Position numbers and translations under genes: made by a program. 64,000 bases of DNA from DASXKD01 sp963703605 (GTDB taxonomy: Bacteria > Actinomycetota > Actinomycetes > Streptosporangiales > Streptosporangiaceae). Location: assembly GCA_963703605.1 (NCBI GenBank), contig CAVPFC010000051.1, positions 186,001 through 250,000 on the forward strand. Direction: 5' to 3'. Positions within the stretch are counted from its first letter, which is position 1; every line of letters starts with the position of its first letter. This document shows, piece by piece, positions 37,201-45,937 of this stretch. The notes beneath the pieces are model-generated. The model searched no databases. It was not told the DNA's origin and saw nothing but the letters and a program-made list of their open reading frames with translations.

Positions 37201-38028
37201 TCATCCGGCAACCTCGAGCTTCGAGGCGAACGCCTCAATCTCCGCCACCGTCTGCTCGAGGTTGTCCCAGGGGATCATGTGACCGCTGTGCGCCACGGCG
37301 GTCACGCCGGCCCTTGGGTTCACCCGGCCGAGCAGAGCGGCGTCGTCCGCGCTGACAACGGGGCTCGCGTCCCCGAACAGCAACAGGGCCGGGGGCTCGA
37401 CCTCCTGCCACACGGGCTCGAAGGCTTCCAGATGGAACCACGAGTAGCTCTCAACGACGGCGACCTCGTCGCAGGAGCCGAGCCACTCGCCCCGCTGCCT
37501 TGCCTGCTCGTCCGTCCAGGACGGGTAGTCCTGTTTAGCCTGCTCGATGCCCCGGCCCGCGCGGGCACCGTGCAGGCCGTTGATGAAGCGGTCGAGCGCC
37601 ATCGGATACGGGCGGCGGCCCGGGCCCGACATCGGCGGGTCGATCGCGACCACCCCCGCCGACGAGCCAGGGAACCTCGCCCGGGCGCCCGCGACCACGC
37701 GGGCGCCCAGCGAGTGCCCCACCAGCAGGGGCCGGTCGAGGCCGAGATGGCCGGTGAGCGCCAGGACGTCCTCGGCATAGTCGGCCGACCGGTGGCGCCC
37801 GGGCCCGGCCCGCTCGGACAGTCCCCGGCCGCGCATGTCCAGCACGTAGACGTCCCCGGCGCTTGACGAGGCCGCAATGGCTTCGGCGGCGAAGGCGAAC
37901 GCTCCGGCCGGCGTCGTGATGCCCGGCACGACGACGACCGGCCGGCCCTGCCGGCCGGGATGCCGGGCAGCGTGCAGGCGCAGGTCGCCCGAGCGGAAAA
38001 ATACAGACTCGGTCACGCTGTCCGTCAT
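37201..38028 (-). CDS. nicD: Alpha/beta hydrolase, probable N-formylmaleamate deformylase (NicD-like)
   Basis: 275 residues; the ATG at 38028 overlaps the permease stop (ATGA). It would split N-formylmaleamate into maleamate and formate. The oxyanion region is VVVVPGITTPAGAF, the nucleophile Ser is in LLVGHSLGARV, the acid in LLFGDASPVVSADD and the His in VAHSGHMIPWDN. The fold alone would allow many esterases; the specific call rests on its position beside a NicX-like dioxygenase, whose product is N-formylmaleamate. Confidence 0.75.
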   Translation of the reverse strand: MTDSVTESVFFRSGDLRLHAARHPGRQGRPVVVVPGITTPAGAFAFAAEAIAASSSAGDVYVLDMRGRGLSERAGPGRHRSADYAEDVLALTGHLGLDRPLLVGHSLGARVVAGARARFPGSSAGVVAIDPPMSGPGRRPYPMALDRFINGLHGARAGRGIEQAKQDYPSWTDEQARQRGEWLGSCDEVAVVESYSWFHLEAFEPVWQEVEPPALLLFGDASPVVSADDAALLGRVNPRAGVTAVAHSGHMIPWDNLEQTVAEIEAFASKLEVAG

Positions 38029-39524
38029 GCGGTCCCGCTCACCTCCTGAGCGGCCAGATCGAGCTCCGGCTGGGCACCGGTGGTCCGCCCGGCCGTGAGG
38101 GCGGTGCCGATCAGGTAGATGACGCCCCCGCCGACACCCGCCATGAGCCAGGACAGATCGACGCCCTGCACCGAGCTCTCGAGCGGTCCGGTGAACAGCG
38201 TCGTGGTCGAGAACATGAGCCCGAGCGCCACCCCGCACGCCCAGGCGACGAACGCCACGGGGTTGATCCCGCCGGTGTACCAGTAGCGCCCACGGGCCCC
38301 GGGGATAGCGAACGCATGCAGATCAAGGGGGGCGTACTGACCCTTGTTCATCAGGTAGTGAATGCCCATGATCACCATCCAGGGAGTCGCGGTGACGATC
38401 ATGATCGTGACGAACGACTCCAGGTTCGTGATGAAGTTGGTGGCGACAACGAGCAGGTAGGTCAGCCCGAGCACGATCGCGGACAGGCCGACGGCGATGT
38501 GCCACCGCTTCACCCGGAACAGGACCGGCCAGGCCCCGGCGTCCAGCGCGGCGTTGTAGAGCGACATGGACGCGCTGGCGATGTTGGAGGCCATCCCGAG
38601 GATGAGCAGCATCGGGAGCACGAACCAGGCCGGTGACGTAGTCGTGATCCCTTGCACGAAGTTGAAGGCCTGCGACGCGAACGCCGTGGCCGCGAACGCG
38701 GCCGCGACCATCGCGAGCCAGCAGCCGAGGAAGATGCCGGCGAACCCGTACGCGCTGACCACCCGGGGCGAGGCGTCGGCCGGGATGTACCGGCCGTAGT
38801 CGCCGACGAACGGGCCCCAGCTGATGGGCAGGGATGCCGCGGTCGTGGCCGCCAGGAACCAGGTCGGCCAGAAGGTGCCGAGCAGGTAGTGGCCGCCGGG
38901 GATCGCGTGGAACTTGGACGCGAACGCGGCGAAGACCAGTAGTCCGACGATGATCGACACGATCGTGAGCACCCGGTCGCCGCGCTCCAGAGAGCGGTGG
39001 CCGAGGACGGCCCCGGCGCACGTCACGATGATGATCACGGCCATGGCAAGGGACAGCGCACCCAGCCCCGTGGACGTCCCCCACCAGCGGTTGAACGTGT
39101 AGATGATGGCCTGGGCGGAGGTGTACACCAGGATCACGAAGAAGCCCATCGCGATGAACCAGGTGATTCCCGACCCCAGCAGCCGGCCGCGCACGCCGAA
39201 GGCGGCACCGCTCGACACCTGGTTGTTGGTGCCGGTCTTCGGGCTTATCGGGGTGACGGCCAGGAAGACGAGCGACCCGGCCAGAGAGCCTACGGTGATC
39301 GCCGAGAACGCCGCCCACCAGCCCAGGCCGAAAGCGATGGCGAGCGCGCCGAAGATCATGTTGCCGTAGCCGAACTGCGGCCCGAAGAACACGGTGAACA
39401 GCTCGTAGGGTTTCGACTTCCGCTCCACCTCGGGGATCATGTCGATGCCCCGCGACTCGATGCGGCCGAAGGAATCCTTTCCCTGCCCGGCAGCTATTGC
39501 GGCCCCAGCCTCGAGATTCTTCAT
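38025..39524 (-). CDS. NCS1-family permease, probable uptake of the pyridine compound
   Basis: 499 residues with about 12 membrane helices; the ATG at 39524 follows GAGGAGGGG. NCS1 hallmarks include FTVFFGPQFGYGNMIFGALA near the N-terminus, TGTNNQVSSGAAFGVRGR and SWGPFVGDYGRYIP. These proton or sodium symporters import nucleobases, hydantoins and other N-heterocycles. Its place among ring-cleavage genes suggests import of a hydroxypyridine or related compound. Confidence 0.88.
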   Translation of the reverse strand: MKNLEAGAAIAAGQGKDSFGRIESRGIDMIPEVERKSKPYELFTVFFGPQFGYGNMIFGALAIAFGLGWWAAFSAITVGSLAGSLVFLAVTPISPKTGTNNQVSSGAAFGVRGRLLGSGITWFIAMGFFVILVYTSAQAIIYTFNRWWGTSTGLGALSLAMAVIIIVTCAGAVLGHRSLERGDRVLTIVSIIVGLLVFAAFASKFHAIPGGHYLLGTFWPTWFLAATTAASLPISWGPFVGDYGRYIPADASPRVVSAYGFAGIFLGCWLAMVAAAFAATAFASQAFNFVQGITTTSPAWFVLPMLLILGMASNIASASMSLYNAALDAGAWPVLFRVKRWHIAVGLSAIVLGLTYLLVVATNFITNLESFVTIMIVTATPWMVIMGIHYLMNKGQYAPLDLHAFAIPGARGRYWYTGGINPVAFVAWACGVALGLMFSTTTLFTGPLESSVQGVDLSWLMAGVGGGVIYLIGTALTAGRTTGAQPELDLAAQEVSGTA

Positions 39525-39606
39525 GTCCCCTCCTCGGGGTGCCGGTGCGTGCCGTCCCACGCGGTGATGCCGCGAGCGGGCGCGGCCGGCGTCATGCTGA
39601 CGTTCG

Positions 39607-40638
39607 TCAACTGCGCGGCTTCATCTGCGGGTCGACGATCTGCCCGCGGTCGATGATCTGCTTGTCATCCACGAACAGCGAGTAGCCGTGCAACGGAATG
39701 TCCATGTGGCACGGCGAGGCGTTGCTGCCCCCCAGTTCCTGGTTGGGGCCCGTGGCGAACAGGACGTTGCCGTAGAACGAACGGCCCTCCTGGCCGATCC
39801 CGCGGGTGTCCATCATCAGGCCGGACCACAGGGCCTTCTCGTTGAGCCCCCAGCCGATGTGCGAGATGGCGTACCCGTCGGGGTCGTTGAACTGGTCCAT
39901 GTAGTCGCGCATCAGGCCGGCGTCGAGCTCACCGGAGATGTCGACGATCTTGCCGGCCTCGACGCGGAGGTTGATCGGCGTCCGTGTGTAGGCCTTGAAC
40001 GGATAGATGATCGTGCCCGGGGCGAGGACGAGGGTCCCGTCGACGCCGTCCTCGTAGGCGCCGGTGAACAAGAAGCCCGACGGCCAGTGGTCCCACCGGC
40101 CCGGTTCGTCGGTGTAGCCGTACTCGGTGATGGTCGGGTACTTGCCGAGCCGGTAGACGAGGTTCGACCCGTTCTCGTGCTCGATGCGAAGGCTCTTCGC
40201 CGGTGCGAGCAGCTCGCCGGCGTACTCCACGCGGTCGCGCAGCTGCTGGTCCGGGAGCAGGCGGGTCAGCACGTCGATTGGTTCCACGGCGAGCAGGATG
40301 CGGGTGCCCGACGCCTGGATCTCGAGCTGCTCCTTCGAGAAGAGCATGAAGACGAGATCGATCACGAGGGCGGCCTCCTTCAGGGCGGCCATCGCGGGCG
40401 CGTGCCCGGTCAGCGGCGTCGTGCCGACCTCCCAGGTGGCCGCGCCCTTGCCCCGCGTGGCGGGCACGCGCACGTGGTACGGCAGCGCGCCAAGCTCCTT
40501 CGCCGCCTGCATGAACGCACCCGCGTGCCCGGAGAGCTCGTCCGGGGCATCCGAGCTCAGGATGGCGACAGCCTCGCCCTCGTGGACGCCGCAGAGCTTC
40601 AGCTCCTCGCGGCAGACATTGACGAAGTCGTAGTTCAT
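39607..40638 (-). CDS. nicX: 2,5-dihydroxypyridine 5,6-dioxygenase-like enzyme (NicX-like)
   Basis: 343 residues; the ATG at 40638 follows GGAGGAC. The protein belongs to the M29-like group that contains NicX, which opens 2,5-dihydroxypyridine to N-formylmaleamate with Fe(II) and oxygen. Probable iron ligands are H260 in AISHIGWG and H311 and D313 in PCHMDIPLHG; their spacing (51 and 2) is close to the known H265, H318 and D320 of Pseudomonas NicX. The TGPNQELGGSNASPC segment before them is also NicX-like. It follows the amidase by three bases. Confidence 0.82.
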   Translation of the reverse strand: MNYDFVNVCREELKLCGVHEGEAVAILSSDAPDELSGHAGAFMQAAKELGALPYHVRVPATRGKGAATWEVGTTPLTGHAPAMAALKEAALVIDLVFMLFSKEQLEIQASGTRILLAVEPIDVLTRLLPDQQLRDRVEYAGELLAPAKSLRIEHENGSNLVYRLGKYPTITEYGYTDEPGRWDHWPSGFLFTGAYEDGVDGTLVLAPGTIIYPFKAYTRTPINLRVEAGKIVDISGELDAGLMRDYMDQFNDPDGYAISHIGWGLNEKALWSGLMMDTRGIGQEGRSFYGNVLFATGPNQELGGSNASPCHMDIPLHGYSLFVDDKQIIDRGQIVDPQMKPRS

Positions 40639-40641
40639 GGT

Positions 40642-41946
40642 TCAGTCCTCCTTCTGGGTAAGAACCGTCTCGGCCAAGGCCAGATCGGCCAAAAAGCTGA
40701 GGTCATCACCGGCAAGCCCGACGAGCTGCACGCCGACGGGCAGCCCATCGGCGCGCCGGTACGCCGGTACGTTCGCGGCCGGCAAGCCAAGCAGCGTCCA
40801 CGGGCGGCACATGACCGGATCGCCGGTGAACGCGAGGCCCTCCGGGGCGGCCCCGAGCGCGCTCGGCGCGAGTACCAGATCGGCGGCGACCGCCAGCGGC
40901 GCGAGGATCGCCCGGGCCTCCTCCCGCGCCTCCAGAGCCGCGAGGTATTCCGTGGCGCTGCACGCCTCACCCTGCTCAACGACCGCCTGCGCGCTCTCGG
41001 AGATCCGCATCACCCGGGCCCCGAGGCGCGCACGAAGGTTCTTCGCCACCTCGACGGACATGACGGTCGCGTGATGCCGGGGCAGATGCCGCCAGGACGG
41101 CGGCATCGGGATGTCCCGCACGTCCCAGCCCGCGCCGGAGAGCCGCCCGGCGGCGAAGACAAGCGCGTCGTGAACCTCCTCGTCACAGTCCGCCCATTCG
41201 CCCGCCGCGAGGACGGCAACGGCGGGCGGGGCGCCGGCGCGCCGGGCGGGAGACAGGCGATCACCGCCCGGCGCGCCCGCGGCCCCGCTCCGGAGCGCGC
41301 GGTAGAGCATCGTGAGGTCGGCGGCGCAGCGAGCGAAGAGCCCGACGGTGTCCAGTTGCTCCGCCAGGAGCCAGATACCTGCCGTGGAGGTCCAGCCCCG
41401 CGACGGCTTGAAGCCGTAGACCCCGCAGTACGCGGCGGGCCGGACCACCGACCCCGCCGTCTGGGTGCCGAGCGCGACCGGCACCATGCCGGCCGCGACG
41501 GCCGCGGCAGAGCCGCTCGAGGATCCCCCAGGCGTACGGCTGGGATCGACCGGGTTGCGGGTGCGGGTGGGGTGGTACATGGCGAACTCGGTCGTCTCGG
41601 TCTTTCCGAGGACCAGCGCCCCGGCCCGGCGCAACGCCGCGACCACGTCCGCGTCGGCGGACGGCCGGTGATCTTTGAAGAGGGGGGAACCGTAGGCCGT
41701 AGGGAGGTCCGCCGTGTCGATCACGTCCTTGACGCCAACCACCAGTCCCTGGAGCGGCCCGGCGACCATGTCGTCGAGTTCCTTGGCCCGGCTCCGCACC
41801 GCGTCGGCATCGATGACCCGGAAGGCGCCGATCGAGCCGTCGAGCTCGGCTACCTTCTCGAGGCAGCCCGCGGCGACTTCGCTCACGGACGTGGCGGACG
41901 TGGCGACGGCCGCGATCGCCTCCGTGCCGGTCTGCGGCATGCTCAT
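40642..41946 (-). CDS. Amidase-signature enzyme, candidate maleamate amidase
   Basis: 434 residues from the ATG at 41946, overlapping the stop of the upstream gene. The Ser-Ser-Lys triad is visible: Lys in VVGVKDVIDTADLP, and the two serines in TPGGSSSGSAAAVAAG and LGTQTAGSVVRPAA. In the known nicotinate pathway maleamate is hydrolysed by NicF, an isochorismatase-fold enzyme, which is not found here; this amidase could do that step instead. Other amides remain possible. Confidence 0.82.
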   Translation of the reverse strand: MSMPQTGTEAIAAVATSATSVSEVAAGCLEKVAELDGSIGAFRVIDADAVRSRAKELDDMVAGPLQGLVVGVKDVIDTADLPTAYGSPLFKDHRPSADADVVAALRRAGALVLGKTETTEFAMYHPTRTRNPVDPSRTPGGSSSGSAAAVAAGMVPVALGTQTAGSVVRPAAYCGVYGFKPSRGWTSTAGIWLLAEQLDTVGLFARCAADLTMLYRALRSGAAGAPGGDRLSPARRAGAPPAVAVLAAGEWADCDEEVHDALVFAAGRLSGAGWDVRDIPMPPSWRHLPRHHATVMSVEVAKNLRARLGARVMRISESAQAVVEQGEACSATEYLAALEAREEARAILAPLAVAADLVLAPSALGAAPEGLAFTGDPVMCRPWTLLGLPAANVPAYRRADGLPVGVQLVGLAGDDLSFLADLALAETVLTQKED

Positions 41947-42983
41947 GCGGCCCCGCTTCCCGGCCGCCCGCCTTCTTGCGGTGGCCGGCCGGCGAGCTGG
42001 CCGAGGATGTGGCCGACCGCATCCCGGTTCGGGCTGGCGGCCGCCGGCCGCCGGGAGCCTGCGGTGATGGGCCGGACCTGGAGCGTGAACAGGGCCTCTT
42101 CGCCCGCCGTCCCGGCGGTGGAGCCGATTGCCCACTCGACATCCAGGCCGCGGCCCAGCTTGGCTTCGAGGTCACCTGCCAGCGCGAGGAGAGCCATGAC
42201 CTGCTCCTCGGTGATCGACCAGGCTCGCTGGCGCACGCCGTCGACCGGCAGGGCCTGCACGCTCCTGCCGCCGGGCGCGAGGCGATGCTCGAAGGGCTTC
42301 GAGCCGATCCGCGAGTCGTGGATGCGTCGGGTGATCCTGTTCACCTCGAACAGGTCCGGGGTGACCTCACCGCCGACGACGGCCTCTCCCAGCCCGTAGC
42401 TCGACTCGATGACGACGAGGGAGCGGTCACCGGTGCGGGGATGCTGGGTGAACATCACGCCGGCCACCCGGGCGTCCACGAGTTCCTGAACGATCACGGC
42501 CACTCCCTCGTCCGCCGCCTCGATCTGGCGCGCGGCCCGGTAGGAGCCGATCTGGGGCTCGACGGCGGCGTTCCAGCACCGCTGAACCTCCTCGAGCACC
42601 TCTTCGACGCCCGAGGCACCGAGGAAGGTCCGGAACTGCCCGGCGCAGCTCGCCTCCGTCGAGTCCTCGATCGTGGCGCTGGAGCGGACCGCGACCGTCA
42701 GCTCGGCGCCGCGGCTCTCGCAAAGGGCCAGGTAGGCGCCCCCGATCGCCTCGCGCATGGCCGGGCTCAGCTCGCGCGCCCCGGACGCCACGTAGTCGCG
42801 GTAGGCAGCAGCGGTGACGACGAACGAGGCGGCCACCCGCTGGCCGGCGCGCAGCAGCGAGCCGAGACCGACCGCCTTGCCGCCCACCGTGCCGAGGTGC
42901 TGCGGCAGGCAGGACTCGGTGGCGACCACGTACCCCGGATCGAGGGCCGCCCCGGCCGGTGCCTGCACACACAGACCGGTCAC
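41943..42983 (-). CDS. PEP-synthase/PPDK ATP-grasp domain protein (small subunit)
   Basis: 346 residues from a GTG at 42983. It matches only the N-terminal nucleotide-binding part of PEP synthase: HLGTVGGKAVGLGSLLRAG, VAVRSSATIEDSTEASCAGQ, VAGVMFTQHPRTGDRSLVV, YGLGEAVVGGEVTPD and a final LFTLQVRPIT. It overlaps the larger subunit by four bases, so both are made together. This split into about 40 and 70 kDa parts is the layout of phenylphosphate synthase and of the PPDK/PEP-utilising proteins in the 3-hydroxypyridine cluster. Confidence 0.85.
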   Translation of the reverse strand: MTGLCVQAPAGAALDPGYVVATESCLPQHLGTVGGKAVGLGSLLRAGQRVAASFVVTAAAYRDYVASGARELSPAMREAIGGAYLALCESRGAELTVAVRSSATIEDSTEASCAGQFRTFLGASGVEEVLEEVQRCWNAAVEPQIGSYRAARQIEAADEGVAVIVQELVDARVAGVMFTQHPRTGDRSLVVIESSYGLGEAVVGGEVTPDLFEVNRITRRIHDSRIGSKPFEHRLAPGGRSVQALPVDGVRQRAWSITEEQVMALLALAGDLEAKLGRGLDVEWAIGSTAGTAGEEALFTLQVRPITAGSRRPAAASPNRDAVGHILGQLAGRPPQEGGRPGSGAA

Positions 42984-44842
42984 GTACCGACCGCCCCGGC
43001 CGCGGCAACGCCCGCCCGTTCGAGGATCGTCACGACGCCCGTGTCGCCGTCGACCCTGAGCCGGTCACCCGTGTGCACGACCTGGGTCCCGACCCCGGTG
43101 GCGGCCACCGCGGGCAGCCGGTACTCACGCGAGACGATCGCGGCGTGCGACATGATCCCGCCGCCATCGGATACGGCGGCGGCGATGCGGGCGAACACGA
43201 TCGACCAGCTTGGTGCCGTGAGCGGGCACACGAGGATTTCGCCGTCGCGAAGCTCGTCCAGCTCCTCCACCTGGCGCACGACCCGGGCCACGCCCTCCGC
43301 CACGCCCGGCGAGACGGCGAGGCCGGCGAAGCTGTCGTCCGTGCCGTCGGCGCCCTCGGCGGCCAGCCAGCGGTTGATCGTGTCGCTGTTGATGCCGAAC
43401 AGCGTCACGGTGATCGGCTCGGTGACCGTCTCCGGCGGCACGCCGAGGGCCGGGGGAGGGTTCCACTTCTCGAGCTCGGCGTGGATCCGCCGCCGCCGGG
43501 CGACCTCGGCCCGCCAGGTGTACTCGCTGCGCGTCGGCACCCCGAGCGCCCACCGCGCCTCGGCCTCGTAGAGCACGCGGTACACCTCGTACCGGTGCAG
43601 GAAGAAGATGTCGTCGTCGGTATCGAGCAGCCCGGCGGCGACCAGGACCGCGCCCAGATCTCGCGCCTTGTTGAAGAAGATCGAGTGGTGCCAGTGCTCG
43701 ACGTAGAAGTTGTGGTTCTCGACGAACGGGAACACCTGGCGGGCCAGCGCCAGCAGGCCGTCGAAGGCGGCCGCGTCAGCGTCGTCGAGCAGGTCCCGGT
43801 ATCCCGCCGCGAGGCGCTCACGCTCCTCGCGCAGGGCCTCGATCGGCCGGGACAGATCCTGGCCCCGCTCAACGCGGCGGACATAGTCGGCCAGCGCGGC
43901 GAACGGCGGGCGCAGGTCATCGATCCAGGCGCGCTTGGCGTGACAGTAGCCGGAGCCTGTCGAGTAGTAAAACCAGGGGTCCTTGACGGCCTCGAGCTCA
44001 TCCAGCCACCGCCTGCCGGCGTCGCCCTCGCCCAGCTTGGCGACGACCACGTCCGGCGCCGCACCGGACTTCAGCGCGTCGCCGACGCCGAGTTCCACCG
44101 CGCGCGCGGCGAGCCGGCGCAGCTCGGCGTCGGGCCGGTACAAGATGACGTCGATCCCCGCCACCATCCTCGCCACCAGGTCGTCGGTGATGGCCGGGAA
44201 GTGGCCCTTGCAGAACTCGAGGAACGTGAGGTAGGCCCCGTACGCGAGATTCAGCATCTCGAAGTGGTAGTAGGCCATCTCGTGCATGTTCTCGAGATAG
44301 CGGCTGTAGGTCGTGAGCAGGTCGAACGCCGTGGTGATGCCGCGATGGCTCAGCACCGTCTCGGTGGGCTCCCGCTCCGGCAACGGCTCGAAGCGGATGG
44401 CCTTCAGCCGCTCGATGCAGTCCGTGGCCTTCGCCACCCAGTTGTCGTAGATCTCGTCCCAGTGGTCGAAGTAGTGCCTCGCCCGCTCGAGGAAGATGGG
44501 TTCCCGCTCGGCGGCCATCGCCGGGTCGTCGATGACGTTCGGGCTCAGGTAGAGGTAGCCGTTGACGATCCGGTGCTCGATGCCAAGGGCCGTGGGCAGG
44601 TTCCAGACCCGGGTCGTGTACTGGTTGAGCGAGACGAGCCAGCTCTCCGGCATCATCAGGTCGAACGGGTAAAGGGGCTCGGGGTTGTGCATCTGGTCGA
44701 AGAACCAGAGCTTCTGTTGGTCCCGTTCCCGGAGCTCGTCACCGAACAGCAGGTACGACGGGTACATCGACTCCCAGCCCTCCGCGCCCGGTGGTGTCTG
44801 GATGTCGAAGGGATCGCGGAAGGATCGTCGGCCCTGGTTCAT
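42980..44842 (-). CDS. PEP-utilising mobile-domain protein (large subunit)
   Basis: 620 residues. The first 480 or so are helical and specific to this group (WFFDQMHNPEPLYPFDLMMP; ENHNFYVEHWHHSIFFNKA). The C-terminal phosphohistidine domain holds H566 in DGGGIMSHAAIVSREYRLP, preceded by LVCPLTAPSWSIVFARI. There is no pyruvate-binding barrel, so the pair cannot be a normal PEP synthase; a phosphate could pass from ATP via H566 to another acceptor. It is the first gene of the operon, with IclR-like operators at 44984-45020 upstream. Confidence 0.83.
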   Translation of the reverse strand: MNQGRRSFRDPFDIQTPPGAEGWESMYPSYLLFGDELRERDQQKLWFFDQMHNPEPLYPFDLMMPESWLVSLNQYTTRVWNLPTALGIEHRIVNGYLYLSPNVIDDPAMAAEREPIFLERARHYFDHWDEIYDNWVAKATDCIERLKAIRFEPLPEREPTETVLSHRGITTAFDLLTTYSRYLENMHEMAYYHFEMLNLAYGAYLTFLEFCKGHFPAITDDLVARMVAGIDVILYRPDAELRRLAARAVELGVGDALKSGAAPDVVVAKLGEGDAGRRWLDELEAVKDPWFYYSTGSGYCHAKRAWIDDLRPPFAALADYVRRVERGQDLSRPIEALREERERLAAGYRDLLDDADAAAFDGLLALARQVFPFVENHNFYVEHWHHSIFFNKARDLGAVLVAAGLLDTDDDIFFLHRYEVYRVLYEAEARWALGVPTRSEYTWRAEVARRRRIHAELEKWNPPPALGVPPETVTEPITVTLFGINSDTINRWLAAEGADGTDDSFAGLAVSPGVAEGVARVVRQVEELDELRDGEILVCPLTAPSWSIVFARIAAAVSDGGGIMSHAAIVSREYRLPAVAATGVGTQVVHTGDRLRVDGDTGVVTILERAGVAAAGAVGT

Positions 44843-44983
44843 TCCCGCCCCTCTGGCTAGGTTCGCTGCGGGCTCCGCCCCCGGGGCCCGGCGCTGCGCC
44901 GGCTTGCGCAGCCGGGACGGCGAGCGGGCTCAGGGCCGTGGTGGATCATGATTTACGGCCAGGCCAGAAAAGGGAAGACAGTT

Positions 44984-45020
44984 GTTCCGCACTGAGGAAC
45001 GGCGTTCCGCCTACGGGAAC
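44984..45020. promoter_or_regulatory. Tandem operator, probably for the IclR regulator
   Basis: GTTCC-N7-GGAAC occurs twice, at 44984-45000 and 45004-45020, a 20-base repeat that places both sites on one helix face. The site lies about 140 bases before the operon start at 44842 and 52 bases past the IclR stop. Confidence 0.7.
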
Positions 45021-45072
45021 CACCAGGCCAACGGCTCGACGGCCGGAGCCAGGCGCCTGGAACGGGCCCGGG

Positions 45073-45882
45073 TCAGCGATAGTCCGAACCGCTCCACCAG
45101 GCCGACTCGACGCTCATGAGCTGGCTGGCGGCGGCCTTCACCCGGCGGGCGACGAGGTTGATCTGCGCTCCCGAGATGCGCGGCACCGGCCCGGCGACCG
45201 AGATCGCCGCGCGGGCGACCCCGGTGCGGTCGAGCACCGGAGCCGCCACGGAGGCCAGGCCCGGCTCGTCCTCTCCCACCGAGTAGGCGTAGCCGCGCTC
45301 TCGCGTCTCGGCGAGGCAGCGGAGGAACTGTTCTTTGTTCCTGATGCTGCGGCGGGTCTTCGGCGTGAAGCCGGCGGCCATGGCGGCCGTCGCGACGGCC
45401 TGGTTGTAGGCCGCCACGGCCTTGCCCGAACTGGTGAGGTGGATCGGCCGGACCCGGGCCACGCGAGAGGAGAACCGCAGCCCGTGATAGCTCTCCAGCC
45501 GCTCCACGTAGAACATCTGCGACCCCTCGGGCACCGCCAGGTGCACGGTCTCGCCCGTCTGCGCGCGCAGCGCCTCGAGCAGTGGCAGCGCGTGGTCCCG
45601 CAGCTGGCTGCGGCTGGCCACTAGCTCCCCGAGCTCATGCAGCCGCAGGCCGAGCCGGTAGTTGCGGGTCTCGGGCACCTGCTGGACGATCCCCTTGGCG
45701 GCGAGCGTGGTCACGATCCGGTGCGCGGTGCTCTTGGCGATGCCGAGCCGGCGCCCCAGCTCCGCCACGCCGAGTTCCCGCTCGGCCGCCAGGCAGTCGA
45801 GCAGCTCCAGCGCGGTGGCGACGGACTGGACGCCGCCGGGCGGCCGTCCGCCCTGGCCCGGTCCGTGTGTCCGAGAGGCCAT
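45073..45882 (-). CDS. IclR-family transcriptional regulator
   Basis: 269 residues. The winged helix is GVAELGRRLGIAKSTAHRIV, and the effector domain includes GETVHLAVPEGSQMFYVERL, IHLTSSGKAVAAY and YSVGEDEPGLASVAAPVLD. IclR proteins in aromatic-degradation clusters usually activate or repress with the substrate as ligand. It lies between the GntR gene and the ring-cleavage operon on the same strand; the GTTCC/GGAAC repeats downstream are its likely target. Confidence 0.92.
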   Translation of the reverse strand: MASRTHGPGQGGRPPGGVQSVATALELLDCLAAERELGVAELGRRLGIAKSTAHRIVTTLAAKGIVQQVPETRNYRLGLRLHELGELVASRSQLRDHALPLLEALRAQTGETVHLAVPEGSQMFYVERLESYHGLRFSSRVARVRPIHLTSSGKAVAAYNQAVATAAMAAGFTPKTRRSIRNKEQFLRCLAETRERGYAYSVGEDEPGLASVAAPVLDRTGVARAAISVAGPVPRISGAQINLVARRVKAAASQLMSVESAWWSGSDYR

Positions 45883-45937
45883 AAAATGGCCCGCCTACTC
45901 AGCGTCACCATGCCCAGGGTAGGGCCCCCGGCGGGGA

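Noticed and set aside
41943..44842. Rifampicin phosphotransferase or normal PEP synthase
   Set aside because: Those are single chains; here domains are split over two genes and the PEP/pyruvate domain is missing.
39688..44860. Very long plus-strand open frames (over 500 codons) opposite the pyridine operon
   Set aside because: They are mirror frames of GC-rich minus-strand genes and contain no domain motifs.
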